The position numbers and the translations under genes were made by a program. 64,000 nucleotides of DNA from Oasisia sp. SBJ-2009 (taxonomy: Eukaryota; Annelida; Polychaeta; Sabellida; Siboglinidae): the NCBI GenBank assembly GCA_964017155.1, contig OZ024861.1, positions 34,154,193 through 34,218,192 of the forward strand. The letters are read 5' to 3'. Of this stretch, positions 23,792 to 36,625 are shown in pieces. The notes under the pieces are model-generated. The model saw only the letters and a program-made list of their open reading frames with translations, ran no database searches and was not told the origin of the DNA. Every line of letters begins with the position of its first letter. The stretch's first letter is position 1.

Positions 23792-26507
23792 GTATGTACT
23801 GTTTTCAAAAGCACATCTTTATATGATCGATCTATGTGATATGATATGTCTAGTGATTTTACGTGATCAATCATACCAGCATGCGTACTGTTACCCATCG
23901 ACATTGACAGCACATTAATTGTTGTCTCCTAAACACAGAAAAAACGATAAGTGGGAACATTATTTATGAAACATTTGTAAACACTTCTGTACACCTCCTA
24001 ATAAAGAAACCTCGTTCTCTGTTCCTTTTATTTTGCGCCCTGTGCCTTTTTGAGCGCCCTGTCCTTTAGCCAGGCCTAATTATCAGTGCAATTACAAGTG
24101 TAGGCCAAACCTCTGAGACAACTCACAGGCGTCCCATTTACTTTCAACAATTGTATACAATTAATAATAATGAAATAATAATATTGTTTAATTATAATAT
24201 CATTAATATATTTCCCCTCAGAGGCGCATAATATTTGTAAAAAAAAACTTCAATATCTAAAATATATGTAATCAATTTAATTTACGCGTAAAGACGAAAA
24301 CGTTAAATGATAATAAATAATAATAAACCTAAGCTTATCAGCAATAAATGGATAAAGTGAAATAATAAATAAATAATTTAATATCTTAATAAGTTAATAA
24401 TAAAGTAAGATACTAAAGTAATTAGGAAAACTATAATTGCAGTTAAAATAAATTAATCATCATCATTGGGATGTCTAGTACATATGACTGCATTTCCCCT
24501 GGGCAACACCGAGTAATTTAGCTAGCTGTAATTGGTAATTTATTTTGATACTGCCACACAAGCTCCGTTTCATGAATATTAACAAAATGTATAACCACAC
24601 GATTGTGTAGAAGAAGAACAGTAGCAAGTATATGCAACCCAACAGAGGAAGGGTAAAGACTGGTAGTACCCTCTGTATAGCATGTACACGCAAAATGGCC
24701 TCAGTGAGAAAACAAAGATATGCGATTACAGCAGCGTTATTATTCTGATCAATATGCCCAATACCATAGAGACAGTACCTACAGAGACAGCATTGTAAAT
24801 TCAAATTAGGCAAAACACGTTTTCATTCATTATTACCAACTCTCTATAATTATAGTCCAATCAACTTCAGAGCCACTTGGCCCATTTGGTTGAGATATTG
24901 TTCTCCAAACTCCATATGAATTTTGAAAAAAACTCCTACCCACGAGCCATCCTTGCGGATCACACACACAATTTCAGCCCTAAGCCAAGCAGAACTGGTG
25001 GAAGTTTTGGGTTACCAACAAACACATAGAAACTGTTTTATAATATAGCAGTGTTTATGTACTTTACGTTCGCTGTCCATCACTGGCTCTCAGATTTCAG
25101 AAACCGTTGAAGATCTGTTGATATTGTATTTTTCGCATTTCGGTTTCCTTCATTTCCTATTAAACTTGAAGACATCTGTTATTAACAATTTCATAGCATA
25201 TTTACCCTCCATAGACAGAATTTTTGTGAACAATTCGTGAAATTCACACACCTCAGGCTCCCACCAACGTCTTTCCAACCTTACACCCCTCCATTTTTGC
25301 TTGAACCACTCACGGTTTGCCCCTGGTTACATCACCAAGCAAAATGACAAATGTATTAATACGCAGAAAATGCACAGACTAACAGCTTTAACAATGTGAC
25401 AGCTCTGATACCACACTGCACAAAAACGTACTTTCTACTCACCCCTCACCACATATGTGCTAATGGACATTCAGACAACCTGCATAATGCTGTTTCTATA
25501 GGGTACTCTTTGGTCGAGCACCTTATTGTGGTCTTACATCTCCTGTTAAACCGGACAGTTGCTGCCTCAATTTTGGGGGACAGCATGGCTAAGTTTGCTC
25601 TCCCCTAGCATTGATAGGGGTGGTATCAATAATCCTGTATATTCCTTTTAAACAGGAAGGTTACTGTCTGTATGTTTTAAGATATATCTTCATTTAAGCT
25701 ACCAATTGTATATGTAAGTTGTGTTTAATTTGATGTTCATGTAATATTCTTTAATATGAAGTTACTTTGGGGTCTACATGTTAAAGATTATATTGTCACC
25801 TGTAAGTGACAATTGACATAGACCACAAATTAATATTCTGGACAATTATAGAGTGAAACATGATACACTTTTTTATATCATTGTCAGCTGTTTTCACAGA
25901 TTAAGTATTATTTCTGGTCATGTCATATAAATAACCAGAGAATATACCAATTAGGTGATTATGATGAAGAGACTAGGCAGTGACTCTGATTCATAAAAAA
26001 ATATATTTCATTCATAATTCCCAAATCACTACATAATCCAGACCCCCCTTTTTTATTAACATGCATATTATAATGAGCAACGCCAGCAAATTCAAATGCA
26101 ACCGCATCAACCGATTACATGATCACTGTGTTTACCTGCTATGTGTGTCCAGAACATGTCAACAGCTGATTTTCACCCAACAGTCATTGAAATAATCAGT
26201 AAAGTGACATGTGACATGTGATTATATTATATACCAGCTACAATTTTTTGCTGAATGGCAGCATAACACTAATGAACGATAGGCAAAATGGAAGTTTCTC
26301 CAAATCGCCATACATTCAAGTAATTTCCCCACAGTTATATGCCTCTTCCTGTCTTGTTATTTTAATTGCCAATTACGTGGGACCATTCACTGCCTAGGTA
26401 TCCTAAAAACAAATTGTGTGTTGCCGGGGTGATTGCAGACGACAGGTTATACTCAACAGTGCAATAAATGTGTAACAATATAACTGTGTAACTGGTACTG
26501 TTTGCAG
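23792..26507. other. Intron inside FN3 domain 9
   Basis: 2.7 kb. 24130-24470 is extremely AT-rich simple sequence. 25180-25620 is a diverged copy of 49125-49520 (shared CTCAGGCTCCCAC, CCTTACACCCCTCCATTT, ATTCAGACAACCTGCATAAT). 25640-26050 is the intronic repeat also seen at 17340-17560 and 21650-21850. I see no gene. Confidence 0.5.
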
Positions 26508-26626
26508 GGACTCGACATTAGAACACACATTTGATCGCCTCAAACCTGGACATACATATAATATCACAATTAAAGTGTTGGCAGGCACAACTAGCAGTGC
26601 AGAAACATCCAGAAATTTGGCTACAA
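26508..26626 (+). CDS. Exon E9b: second half of a split fibronectin type III domain
   Basis: 119 nt, phase 2 start and phase 1 end. Acceptor CTGTTTGCAG|G; donor CTACAA|GTAAGTG. It encodes FDRLKPGHTYNITIKVLAG (the F-strand tyrosine corner) and TSSAETSRNLAT. It contains an N-glycosylation sequon (NIT). The exact phase match with E9a and the complementary half-domains make this call firm, although the exon lacks its own start and is short. Confidence 0.85.
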
Positions 26627-28059
26627 GTAAGTGACAAACAGTAGTTTACATTCATTCGAGTAATGAAACGTAATGTCTTTAATTAAACAAACAAAATAGT
26701 ATATGCCAAATGAAAAAAAAATGAATGAGTTTGCTTTAAAAATATCAAGAACTGTATTTGGTAAAATAAATTAAACTACCAGATTCAGAGAATATCCATT
26801 GTATTGTATATGCTCCACTCAGTCAAGCCAGTTTTACATGAAGAAATGTGTGCTGTGGATATTCAGGATTGATTATGTGACTATGGCATGGATGGTAATT
26901 ATAAGCAGACATTATACATGTATTTAACTTATTAGTAATTGTGGTCTAGTAATATTTGGGACAACTTCCAGAATAGTTGGTTTGAAAGAAATGTTACCAT
27001 AAATCACAACTATCACTAATAGTTCTACCACCTTTCCCCATTAGTACATTGGGCCAAAAGTCAAATGAACTTACTGCATAACTCAGTGTGTGCCATCCAA
27101 TCTCGGAAACTGTTGAAGATCTTTTTCTCAAACTTCGCGTAGACATGACTATGCACAAGAAATGTCAATTTCATTGACACATCTTTAAGCCTCCTATGGT
27201 CCTTTAAGGGCCTAAAAATGTGTTCATATTTTAACTTCTCCTACTTTATTAAAAAATTGTTCTTTAGCTTTTCTTGCGATTTTGCATACAAGGTATTTGT
27301 ATTGTACACGTGAAATTGATAGTTCATTAATCTCGTCCCCAAAAAGCTAAATTTTTGTTTGCCTGTTTCTGCCTGGACTTTAAGTAAATATCCAATGCCG
27401 GCAATGGTGATCTGAATATTGTGGCAACTGTGTGAATAGTTGCGCTCGTAGGGGGCTGTATCAATAACCCTGTAGATCATTGTTACACTGGGCAATTGTT
27501 GCTTGTATATTGTAAGTTATATCTTCATTTAAACTACCGAGTTTATATGTAGCCTCATATGCTGATTTCTTCCGCCGGCTCTATTATCGTCCAATCCACG
27601 TGCATAAACAGTTCAAAATCCTTCATGATAGACTTGTCATGTGCAGCAGCTTACTGCGCAGTGTAATCTGGAGTATGAGAACAAATATGACATATTATGA
27701 ATTCAATTTTCAATAAAAATGTAACGTCATTCCAACAGAGAAACTCTGAAAATGTCCCGCCATTTGCATGATGACTTCATTTATGTGATCCCGTGGGTAT
27801 TTAGCACCATTTCCCATTAGATTTTTGAAGCTATGATATTGACAATTTGTGACATTAATTAACCTCCATTTCCAAATGTCATTTCGTTTTCGTGTGTTTT
27901 CGTTCAAAATGGACGGCAGTGACAACGTTTGTAAACATTCTTTTGTTTTCATATAATTTAGAAATTAGAATACGTTTTCGGTCTCCTGTAAAACGAGTAA
28001 AGCAGTCACATAATGACTTGTCATTCTATGGGAACTGCTTGTAGAGTATCACCGTACAG
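26627..28059. other. Intron E9-E10, segment before hAT element
   Basis: 26990-27560 belongs to the intronic repeat family (TCTCGGAAACTGTTGAAGATCT; ATCTTCATTTAAACTACCGA). 27560-28051 has no recognisable feature. This begins the 17.5 kb intron that carries most of the transposons. Confidence 0.5.
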
Positions 28060-29368
28060 CAGAGCCGTAATGTAACGAAGTACTTTTACTTCGTTACTTT
28101 ACTTAAGTAGAAAACTTTACTTTTCTTGAGTAACGAAGTACATTTTTGGGGAAGTACTTTTACTTGTAACGAAGTACAAATGTGAGTACTTTTTCTAAAT
28201 GTAACGAAGTACTTTTTCTTTATTAAATTTGCAAAGCTCTTAAAAAGTTCCGCGAATGATCTGTGTCAGAAGCACGTGCGGCACTGTTTGCCGTCAGCGT
28301 AGATTTATTTTAAAATGTCACAGGAAACAACAAATAGAAATAACAGATAAGCAGAGACAGACGTGTTAAATGTCCCGGACTGGCCGGATTTCTTTTTTGT
28401 TACGTGATGAATCCAGTGAGATAATTGCAATCTTGGGTCTGGTGCTGAGCCTGAATTAGGTGTCAGCAGGACCACAACCGGCTGTGCCGGTTGCCCCAAC
28501 TGGGCCGCTCGGACAACAATGGCCAATAATTATTTAACTCCTTGTTTTGACCAGACAAGTAAAAACAGCTGCCTTACTATCTTCTTGTGTCTTGCCTGTT
28601 GTTGACACAGTTTGTTAACTTTACATGATCCTTGTGAATGGTACATGCTAGTTGTATAACGAGAGTTCCCCATTATCGCCCACCGCAAACCTGCCGATCT
28701 TTATCATCTGTAGGCCTATATATCTGTAATATAGATCACTGTGTATAACTTAGTGAAATAAGTTTCTATACATATTTACATTAGTCTTTTGAAATAAATG
28801 TTGCAATTACACATGAAGGCATAATTATTATGAAAGGAATGTTGTAACCACATGGTCTAGACCTTCGTCAAATATCTATCACAAATGAAAAAATTCTTCA
28901 CACGTCCAAGATGACAACAATGTTAACAACCCTATAATAACGTGTATATCTTCTACTTATGAATACGATGGTTGTTGTAGCCGGGTTAGTAATCAAACAT
29001 GATGTAGGCTATTTACAGCCTGTGTGTAGCGCTGTTTGCACTGTGATACTTATATTTCACACTGTTAAAACATTTATCTATTATGCAGCGAATAAAATAT
29101 TACTAAAGAAAATTATATCAGCCTGGTATATATGCTAAATGATATTGTGAATATTTTGTTTTATTCACAATAGTTGGCTGCATCGGTCATTTTAGATAAT
29201 TACAGGAGAAAAGTACTTTTGTGTTTACTTCAAGTACAAGTTTTTACTTTTTACTTGTACTTCAAGTACATTTTTCTAGAAGTACTTTTACTTTTACTTG
29301 AGTAGCTTTTTCTAGAGTTACTTTTACTTTTACTCAAGTACACAATAAATGTACTTGTTACAGCTCTG
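28060..29368. mobile_element. Non-autonomous hAT-type DNA transposon with 8-bp TSD
   Basis: It begins CAGAGCCGTAATGTAAC and ends GTTACAGCTCTG, imperfect terminal inverted repeats of the hAT CAGRG type. It is flanked on both sides by CCGTACAG (28052-28059 and 29369-29376), an 8-bp target site duplication typical of hAT. Subterminal regions are dense in GAAGTACTTTTACTT and GAGTAACGAAGTAC motifs, plausible transposase binding sites. At 1309 bp there is no intact transposase frame, so it depended on a partner element. Confidence 0.9.
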
Positions 29369-29376
29369 CCGTACAG

Positions 29377-30379
29377 GTAAGTATAACTTTAACAATTACC
29401 ATTATAACGGAACAAATCGTATGCGGATATGTCATGTACGTGTAATCTTAATGAGGATGTTTAATATAGGTATACGCTCGGTATCGCTGAAAGGGATTCT
29501 TTATAGAAAATAAAATTGTTTAATGGGCATTTTTTTTATTCTGCTTGGCCTCGGTATGTTGCGCTGCAACAGCCACATGCATTACTTTCCAATCATCACC
29601 ATTTGTGAGGAAACGCAGTTCTCTTTTAACTTAGCTGACACATCATACACCCAATAACGAAGGGACGTTTCACGTGTCAGTTTAGCCTCGCATAACCGAC
29701 TGTCGGTTGGCTACGGAACTACGCCGAGAAGACAGTCTGGCCACATTTGCCGGCTATTGTTTGGTATCCGCGTGATCTATACAATGCTGCCACCTCACGG
29801 ACACTGCCGTAATATTTTTTTTATAAACAACTGCAAATTTGTATTTCTATTTATGCTGTGTTAATATACGTTTAATTCTGAATCGTTTTTATAATACAGC
29901 ATTATTTGACAAAAGGGTATCCTTATTAAATGTGTATGCTATCCGTGTGGGGCTAGACAATGCTGCCACCTCACGGATACTGGTTAATCCTGCCGTAATT
30001 CTTATTTTATAAACAACTGTAAATTTGAATTTTTACTTACTTTTGTGTTGATATAAGTTCAATGTTGAATACTTTTCATATGATATTATTATCTTGTAAA
30101 AGTATATCGTTATTTTAATTTTAATTTCATAGTTGGCCTGAGAGCCAATCAGCGTCTCTACCCTAATCTGGGGTAAGGCTACCCCGATGTAGAAACTTAT
30201 TCCCCAGGCGCAATTGAGGGGCTTAAAAGTGCTGCCACCTCACGGAGTCTGGGTAACCGAGGCTAGTGTCAGTTAGACCTGGCCAGCCAACGCGCAGACT
30301 GAGCTATTTCAGTACTGAGAACTTGATGGTGTCTAAAAACGGCATAGTTTGGTCTAGCTCTAAATATCATTGTTTTGAG
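29377..30379. repeat. Direct repeats with GCTGCCACCTCACGGA
   Basis: 29782-29940 and 29959-30110 are two diverged copies of a ~175-bp unit: TGCTGCCACCTCACGG(A), TGCCGTAAT, TTATAAACAACTG(C/T)AAATTT. A third, partial copy starts at 30231 (GTGCTGCCACCTCACGGAGT). 29470-29484 carries the ATACGCTCGGTATC motif found again near 38670-39040. No gene. Confidence 0.65.
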
Positions 30380-31690
30380 AAAGGCAAATGTTAAAGGCAC
30401 CGGGTGTGCCATTATACCTGGCAGGCCAACGAAACTCAAAACCTTCATATCCCCATCTTCAGCTCTGTTGTCGTTGTCAATCGACGTGATGATATGAAAT
30501 CTTTCGAATTCATGGATGTTGATGTTTCATCATCTGGGAACTCCATGAAGCTTGTTATCATATACCGTCCACTTCCATCAAAAAAAGAACAAACATTCGT
30601 ACGCTGACTTTCCTGTTGAATTTACTGGTTTCATCGAACACTACGCATGATGACCACCCGTTTTACGATTGTCGGCGATTTCAAAATACACTGGGACGTG
30701 CCATCCGACAACAATGTGAAACGTTTCGCTGATCTGCTTGAGTCCCTCAATATCATCCAACATGTCCACGCTCCAACACACATTGACGGTCACACAATTT
30801 ATCTGATCCTCACTCCATCCGGAAATCACGGTATCACTTCGACAAAAACAACGTTGCTGCTCTCCGATCACCTTTGGGTGGAATGTCTCGTCGACATGGA
30901 GTAACCGGTCGTTCTGCGGAAAATAATCACGTACCGAAAGTATAAAGCCATTGACAAACCTGCGTTTTGTAGTAACATCGCCTCGTCTTTACCGACCGCT
31001 ATCTCATTCGGCAAACAAACAACAACTGAACTTACAAACCACTACAATGTGGTCTTGAGCAAACCTATCGAGAAGCATGCACCAATACAGACATGTCGCA
31101 TCGCCGATCGTCCACTGGTACCTTGGTATAATAAGAAGGTCATCAAAGCCATACAAATTAGACGACAATGTGAACGGAAGTGGCGTCACACATCACTTCA
31201 AGTACATCGTGAAATATATAAGACATAATACGCAGAGGTAAAGAGGACGATCATAACAGCGAAGTCTGACTACTATACCTCTGAGATAGAACAGTGCGGG
31301 TGTAACAATCAGCGACTGTATCGTCTATTAAACGGACTGCTGCAGCGAAGAAAGTCCCACTATCTGCCAGTTAACAACAACATCCACGAACTCGCATCAA
31401 GATTCTCAACCTTCTTCTCGGCGAAAATTTAGACGATTCGTGTGGCATTTCAATCCCATTCCACACTGACCTCGTCCTCGACCACAGACCACCATCCAGC
31501 AGCATGGGTCTCGCGATTTGAATTGTTTCCAAATGTGACGACATCAGACATCCACAGTTTACTCATCAAGTCACCTACAACATCCTGCGTGCGTGACCCC
31601 TTACCTACATGGCTGCTAAAATACGTGAGTGATAACGTTGTACCATTCCTAACTAAACTCATTAATTTGTCCATAGCATCTGATGTTGTT
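30380..31690 (+). mobile_element. 5'-truncated CR1/L2-like LINE fragment (endonuclease to start of RT)
   Basis: Broken frames encode LINE endonuclease pieces: VIIYRPLPSKKEQTF (30555), then FTIVGDFKIHWDVPSDNNVK and ADLLESLNIIQHVHAPTHID with SDHLWVECLVD (30660-30895), and a start-of-RT segment FPNVTTSDIHSLLIKSPTTS and DPLPTWLLKYVSDNVVPFL (31525-31655). Stops and frameshifts separate them. The sequence stops near 31690, where the foldback segment begins, so this LINE was truncated or interrupted there. Clade assignment is inferred from residue patterns. Confidence 0.75.
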
Positions 31691-31699
31691 CCGTTGTCG

Positions 31700-34600
31700 C
31701 GGTCCAGAACGTCGATGCAGTCCAGAACGTCGAAGGTTAGCAGTTCATGTCAAAAGGTTAGCGGTTCATGTCAAAGGTTAGCGGTTCATGGCGAATGTTA
31801 GCGCGACGGTATGCAACGTCGAGCGGTCCAGAACGTCGTGCCAGAATGTCGAGACTGAGTTCATGACCCCCGCGGCGACAGTGTTACATAATAAATAATT
31901 TCTGCGCGCTGCAGCGACGACCTACTTTTCGACACCCTGTGTTGCACACTACAGGCACGTTACATCCAATACATTCAGCTAATAGACAGTTACATATATC
32001 CTAAACTACCAGAGTTATATGTCACGAAGACGCGGGGATTTGTATTCAATGCTGCACGTACTATAGTATAGACTGCATTGAAACCATGGCTGTAACGAAG
32101 CCATAACATACACAACGCTCTGAGACAAGGACATTAAGAAAACACTGTTTATAAATAATTACAAGTAATGATGACTGTGAGGTTTTGTTATGTTTATTAA
32201 TAATAATTTCAAGAAAGGAAGCGCATCAACATAATCAGGTATAATGTAAAAGAATTTCAATTTATCAGAAATATGAATGAGGAGAAAATGGCATTGAACT
32301 AAGTCAACAAACCTGGGAAAGTGTGCTAAAAATCGATATATGACTCTTTTCTACACATATTTATGGATATATTTAACAAACACTGTCCAGTAACAAAAGT
32401 TCCCCCAAAAAACTTCGAAAATAAAAAACCTGGTTCACCAAAGGTTTAAAACGTGCTTGTGCAAAGAAAAATAAGTTATATAAAGCATTCATTTTAATGA
32501 GATCCGCAGAAGCAAAACAAAAATACAAAACATACACAGGATTAACATCTATATTAAGAATTACATAAAAAAAACTATTGTAGCTCGATGTTAGAAAAAA
32601 GCAAATGTTAAAGCGACCTGGAAAATACTAAATGAAGTAATTAACAAATGCAAAAATAAGCCAACATGTCCAGAATACTTTATAAAAAACAACAAGACAA
32701 TTTCAAAGAAAGAAGATATTGCTAATGAATTTAATAACTTCTTTACAAATGTTGGCCCCAACTTAGCAAAAAATATCCCCTTACCTAAAAACGATACAAC
32801 TATTTATGATTACTTAGAAGAAATCAGTAAACATGCTATGTTTCTAAGTCCTGTTGATGACTTAGAAATTATTTGAACTGTTCAAAATTGTAAAAATAAA
32901 AGATCAACTGATTTCAGTTACATTAGCATAAGCCTGCTTAAGAAAGTAATTTCTAACATAGTTAAGCCATTTGCTCATATATGTAATGTTTCATTTTAAA
33001 CTGGTGTTTTTCCAAACAAAATGAAAATAGCTAAAGTTATTCCGCTATATAAGTCTGGATAAAAAAAAAACGTTTTTACAAATTACAGGCCAATATCTTT
33101 ATTACCACAATTCTCAAAAATTCTGGAGAAACTATATAACAACAGATTGGACTTGTTCATTGATAAATGTAACATACTCAGTCCAAGTCAGTATGGGTTT
33201 AGATCTAGCATGTCAACAACTGAGGCTCTTTTAGATTTGGTAGAAGAAATTATTTCAACTTCATTAGAAAAAATTAATATACTGTTGGAGTATTTATTGA
33301 CCTAAGCAAGGCCTTTGACACTGTTGATCATGATATACTGTGTAAAAAATACTGCATTTCTATGGTTTGCGTGGTGTCGCACAGGAATAGATTTAGAGTT
33401 ATTTAGAAAATAGAAAGCAATTTGTCAGTTTTAATAACTGTCATTCAGAAATACTAAATGTATCGTGTGGTGTCCCCCAGGGTTCCATTTTGGGACCAAC
33501 ATTATTTATAATGTATGTTAATCACATATGTAATGTCTCACAAGTGTTCAAGTATATTTTATTTGCTGATGATACAAATCTATTATGTTGTGATAGAGAC
33601 TTAAATGAACTTGTTCGGGTGATAAATGGTGGATTAACAATTGCAGACATGTTTTTTTGTTAATAGATTGTCTCGTAATATATCAAAAAAAATTACACGA
33701 TTTTTGGTAATCACAGAATAACTGCAGATATTTATATTGTGCTGAAGTATGGGGTAACACATATGCCACAAATATACTTTGTTTAGTTTTATTACAGAAA
33801 AGGGTTATAAGATTAATTTGTGGTGCCAAAATACTTGATCACACAAACTTACTGTTTCACAATGTACATAATTTATTCTTAAAATACCAGATCTTGTCAA
33901 ACTAAAAACTGCTATAATTATGTTTAAGGCATATCATTATATATTACCAATGAATGTACAAATAGTGTTCAGAATACATGAATCACGATATTCATCCAGG
34001 CATAAATGTAAGTTCAAGCAAATCTATGCACTAACTTTAACAAATATGTGTGTTTCTGTTACTGGGGTTAAACTTTGGAACACCCTCGAAAAAGTGTTAT
34101 ACAGATAAGATAGACTGTTGAATAGTTATGTGTTAGCGTCTTAGACTATTTTGCCAACATAAATTTGAACTTGATTCATGTATTCTGAACAATTTGTGTT
34201 CATATTTCTGATAAATTGAAATTCTTTTACATTATACCTGATTATATTGATGCGCGTCCTTTCTTGAAATTATTATTAATAAACATAACAAAACCTCACA
34301 ATCATCATTATTTGTAATTATTTATAAACAGTGTTTTCTTAATGTCCTTGTCTCAGAGCGTTGTGTATGTTATGGCTTCGTTACAGCCATGGTTTTCAAT
34401 GCAGTCTATAGTACGTGCAGCATTAAATACAAATCCCCGCGTCTTCGTGACATATCACTCTGGCAGTTTAGGATATATGTAACTGTCTATTAGCTGAATG
34501 TATTGGATGTAACGTGCCTGTAGTGTGCAACACAGGGTGTCGAACAGTAGGTCGTCGCTGCAGCGCGCAGAAATGATTTATTATGTAACACTGTCGCCGC

Positions 34601-34850
34601 AAGCGTCATGAACTCAGACATTCAGGCACGGGGTCAAAGTTAACCGGCCACCTGAGGTCACCTGAGGTTACGCCAGTTCGGCGCGCATGCGCATACGTGC
34701 AACGACGTTCTGGACTGCTCGACGTTGCATACCGTCGGAAAAATGAATGAACGGGGAAGGGAGAGGACGGCGGCTGGGCTGGGGACGGTCGGAAGGAGGT
34801 GGGCGGGGGAGGGGGTAGGGGGTCGGTTGTCGTTCCAGACCGTCACATCA
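31700..34850. mobile_element. Foldback structure: ~500-bp inverted arms around a LINE
   Basis: The left arm (31804-32277) is nearly complementary to the right arm (34199-34738). Examples are CTAATAGACAGTTACATATA (left) against TATATGTAACTGTCTATTAG (right), and GCTGTAACGAAGCCATAACA against TGTTATGGCTTCGTTACAGC. The right arm carries about 65 extra bases (34630-34700). Outer sequences contain repeated CAGAACGTCG / CGACGTTCTGGAC motifs. The arms enclose a LINE fragment. It may be a DNA transposon with long TIRs hosting a LINE, or two inverted copies of a repeat. Confidence 0.8.
32290..34185 (+). mobile_element. CR1/Jockey-group LINE fragment between inverted arms
   Basis: Decayed RT region. Readable pieces are KPWFTKGLKRACAKKNKLYK (about 32428), NNFFTNVGPNLAKNI, NYRPISLLPQFSKILEKLY (about 33085), QYGFRSSMSTTEALLDL, and LSKAFDTVDHDIL (about 33303). 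In the C-terminal part they are AEVWGNTYAT (33742), LCLVLLQKRVIRLICGAK and IIMFKAYHYILPMN. Multiple stops and frameshifts; dead copy. A second copy of the same C-terminal region lies on the minus strand at 52830-53790. Confidence 0.75.
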
Positions 34851-34872
34851 GTCCTGTTGGTATAAAGGAATA

Positions 34873-34931
<59 letters not shown>

Positions 34932-36350
34932 AGTGGGTAAATGCGTCAAGGATGAAGCAGGACTGGGGTAATATGAATGGGAGTGGGACTACTACAGGGT
35001 AAATGCTTCGCAGCTAAAACACGTTTGAGACTCGAGTTAAAGTAAGGAGACAAGCCCCCCTCGCCCCCTACCCGTTATTCAGACACTGTCTAATAAATAC
35101 AACGGTTTGGTTTTGAATACACGAGCACCATAAACTCTTGAATCTTTACCAATAGTAAGAAATAAGGTAGCAAAATAATGTTATTGTGGCACAGATCGCT
35201 ACAGACTGCCCTTTTTAGACAATCATAGCAATGAGGACAGACCTAGCTAACAGCCAAGTTGATTTAGGTTCTTCCCTTAACACCAGTATCAGCATTCACC
35301 AGGCTGCCCTGTCTTGCTAGGCTGAGTGATGTTTGAAAAACTCCCAAGGAGACCTACTTAGTTTGGGATACCTGGCCTGGACAAAGGGCTTGCTTATCTG
35401 AACCAGACCTGTTCTAACCCATAAAGGCAATTAGCAGGGTGGTGGTGCCCAGTTTTACTGCCCAGTACCCACAGGTGCTAATCTGTGTAAATATTACTAA
35501 ACAAGGCATGAATGATCTCACATTGGCATTGCTGACTCTTAGCAGAAACTGTTCATTTCTTGATAACCATGTGCAATGTATTTATCATAACATTTGTTAC
35601 AAGACATTGGCTGTAATATATTAATAAGTATTTAATAACAAAAGTAAAACAACTCTTGAGGGGTTCTAATACAGATTTCCCTTAATGGATGAGTGTTGGC
35701 TGGTGTCTATTTAATGTATAATATATTAATGAGTAATGCAAATGTCTGGCAGGATATTCAATTACCCAATGGGGTAAGCTGTAAAACTACAACAGTGTAA
35801 AACAATTGAACATCCTACCTGGCTTGGGGTGCCACTTCCTTCCCTCAAGCAAATATTTATTATCACTTTGCACCACCACTGAGGCACTGACACAATAGCA
35901 GCCCTTAGCAGTTGCCATCTAGCAGGGCTGGTTAGAACAAGGCAAGGGGCATGGAAGCCAAGATCAAACGACATGTACGCTACAGCAAAAGAGGCCTGTT
36001 GTTGCTAATTGCAGCAGGGTCCAGAGGTCAGAGGTGACAACTGTTAGTGGATATTATTAGCTTATCTGGTATGTTCAGTGTTGTTATGGTGAATGACTAC
36101 AGTGACTTCCAACATAATTATTTCAGTCTGACTGAAACATTTTGTTTATTGAATTTCAAGTAATTAAATTGTTACAAATGACAAGGTGAATATAAAATAT
36201 AACTAGCCATATATTAATTTGGATACTCAATTTTAATCAATAAAATAACGAAATTGAGTTAATAAAATTAATTAAAAAAATTCAATAATGATTAGTTATT
36301 TGTTTATTATTCCATGTTATCTGTTCAATCTGTTATAGGCTGCAGGCTGA
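34739..36350. other. Intron segment with GC-rich stretch and (TA)n
   Basis: 34739-34850 is G-rich on the + strand (GGGCGGGGGAGGGGGTAGGG), the outer end of the foldback structure. 34873-34929 is (TA)n. 34930-36350 has no recognisable gene; short open frames there lack splice sites and family similarity. Confidence 0.5.
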
Positions 36351-36357
36351 CTTTTGA

Positions 36358-36625
36358 ATGATAAATTATGCGGACCGAACTGCGGGGCGGGCTGCGGGCC
36401 AAGTTGCTGCGGGGCGGGGCGGTGCGGGCTGCGGGCCAAGTTACTGCGGGGCGGGCTGCGGGCAACCTTTGCGGTGCGGGCTGACTGCGGGCCAAGTTAC
36501 TGCGGGGGTGGGGCGGGCTGCGGACTATAATGTGGCTAAATTTCCGGTACGGGCTGACTGCGGGCCAAGTTACTGCTGGGCGGGCTGCGGGATCAGACTT
36601 CCAGCCCGCGCAGGGCCTTAGAAGA
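36358..36625. repeat. GC-rich minisatellite in AT-rich surroundings
   Basis: Degenerate repeats built from GGGCGGGCTGCGGGC and GACTGCGGGCCAAGTTACTG. At least four copies of (G)GGCCAAGTT(G/A)CTG occur. Local GC far exceeds the flanks, where AT-only runs occur on both sides. The frame open across it has no meaning. Confidence 0.85.

Noticed and set aside
29770..30240. CRISPR-like array (repeated GCTGCCACCTCACGGA)
   Set aside because: The spacing is irregular, copies extend beyond the motif, and the DNA is animal intron; it is a simple direct duplication.
36358..36621. 87-codon frame in GC-rich repeat
   Set aside because: Low-complexity translation of a minisatellite.
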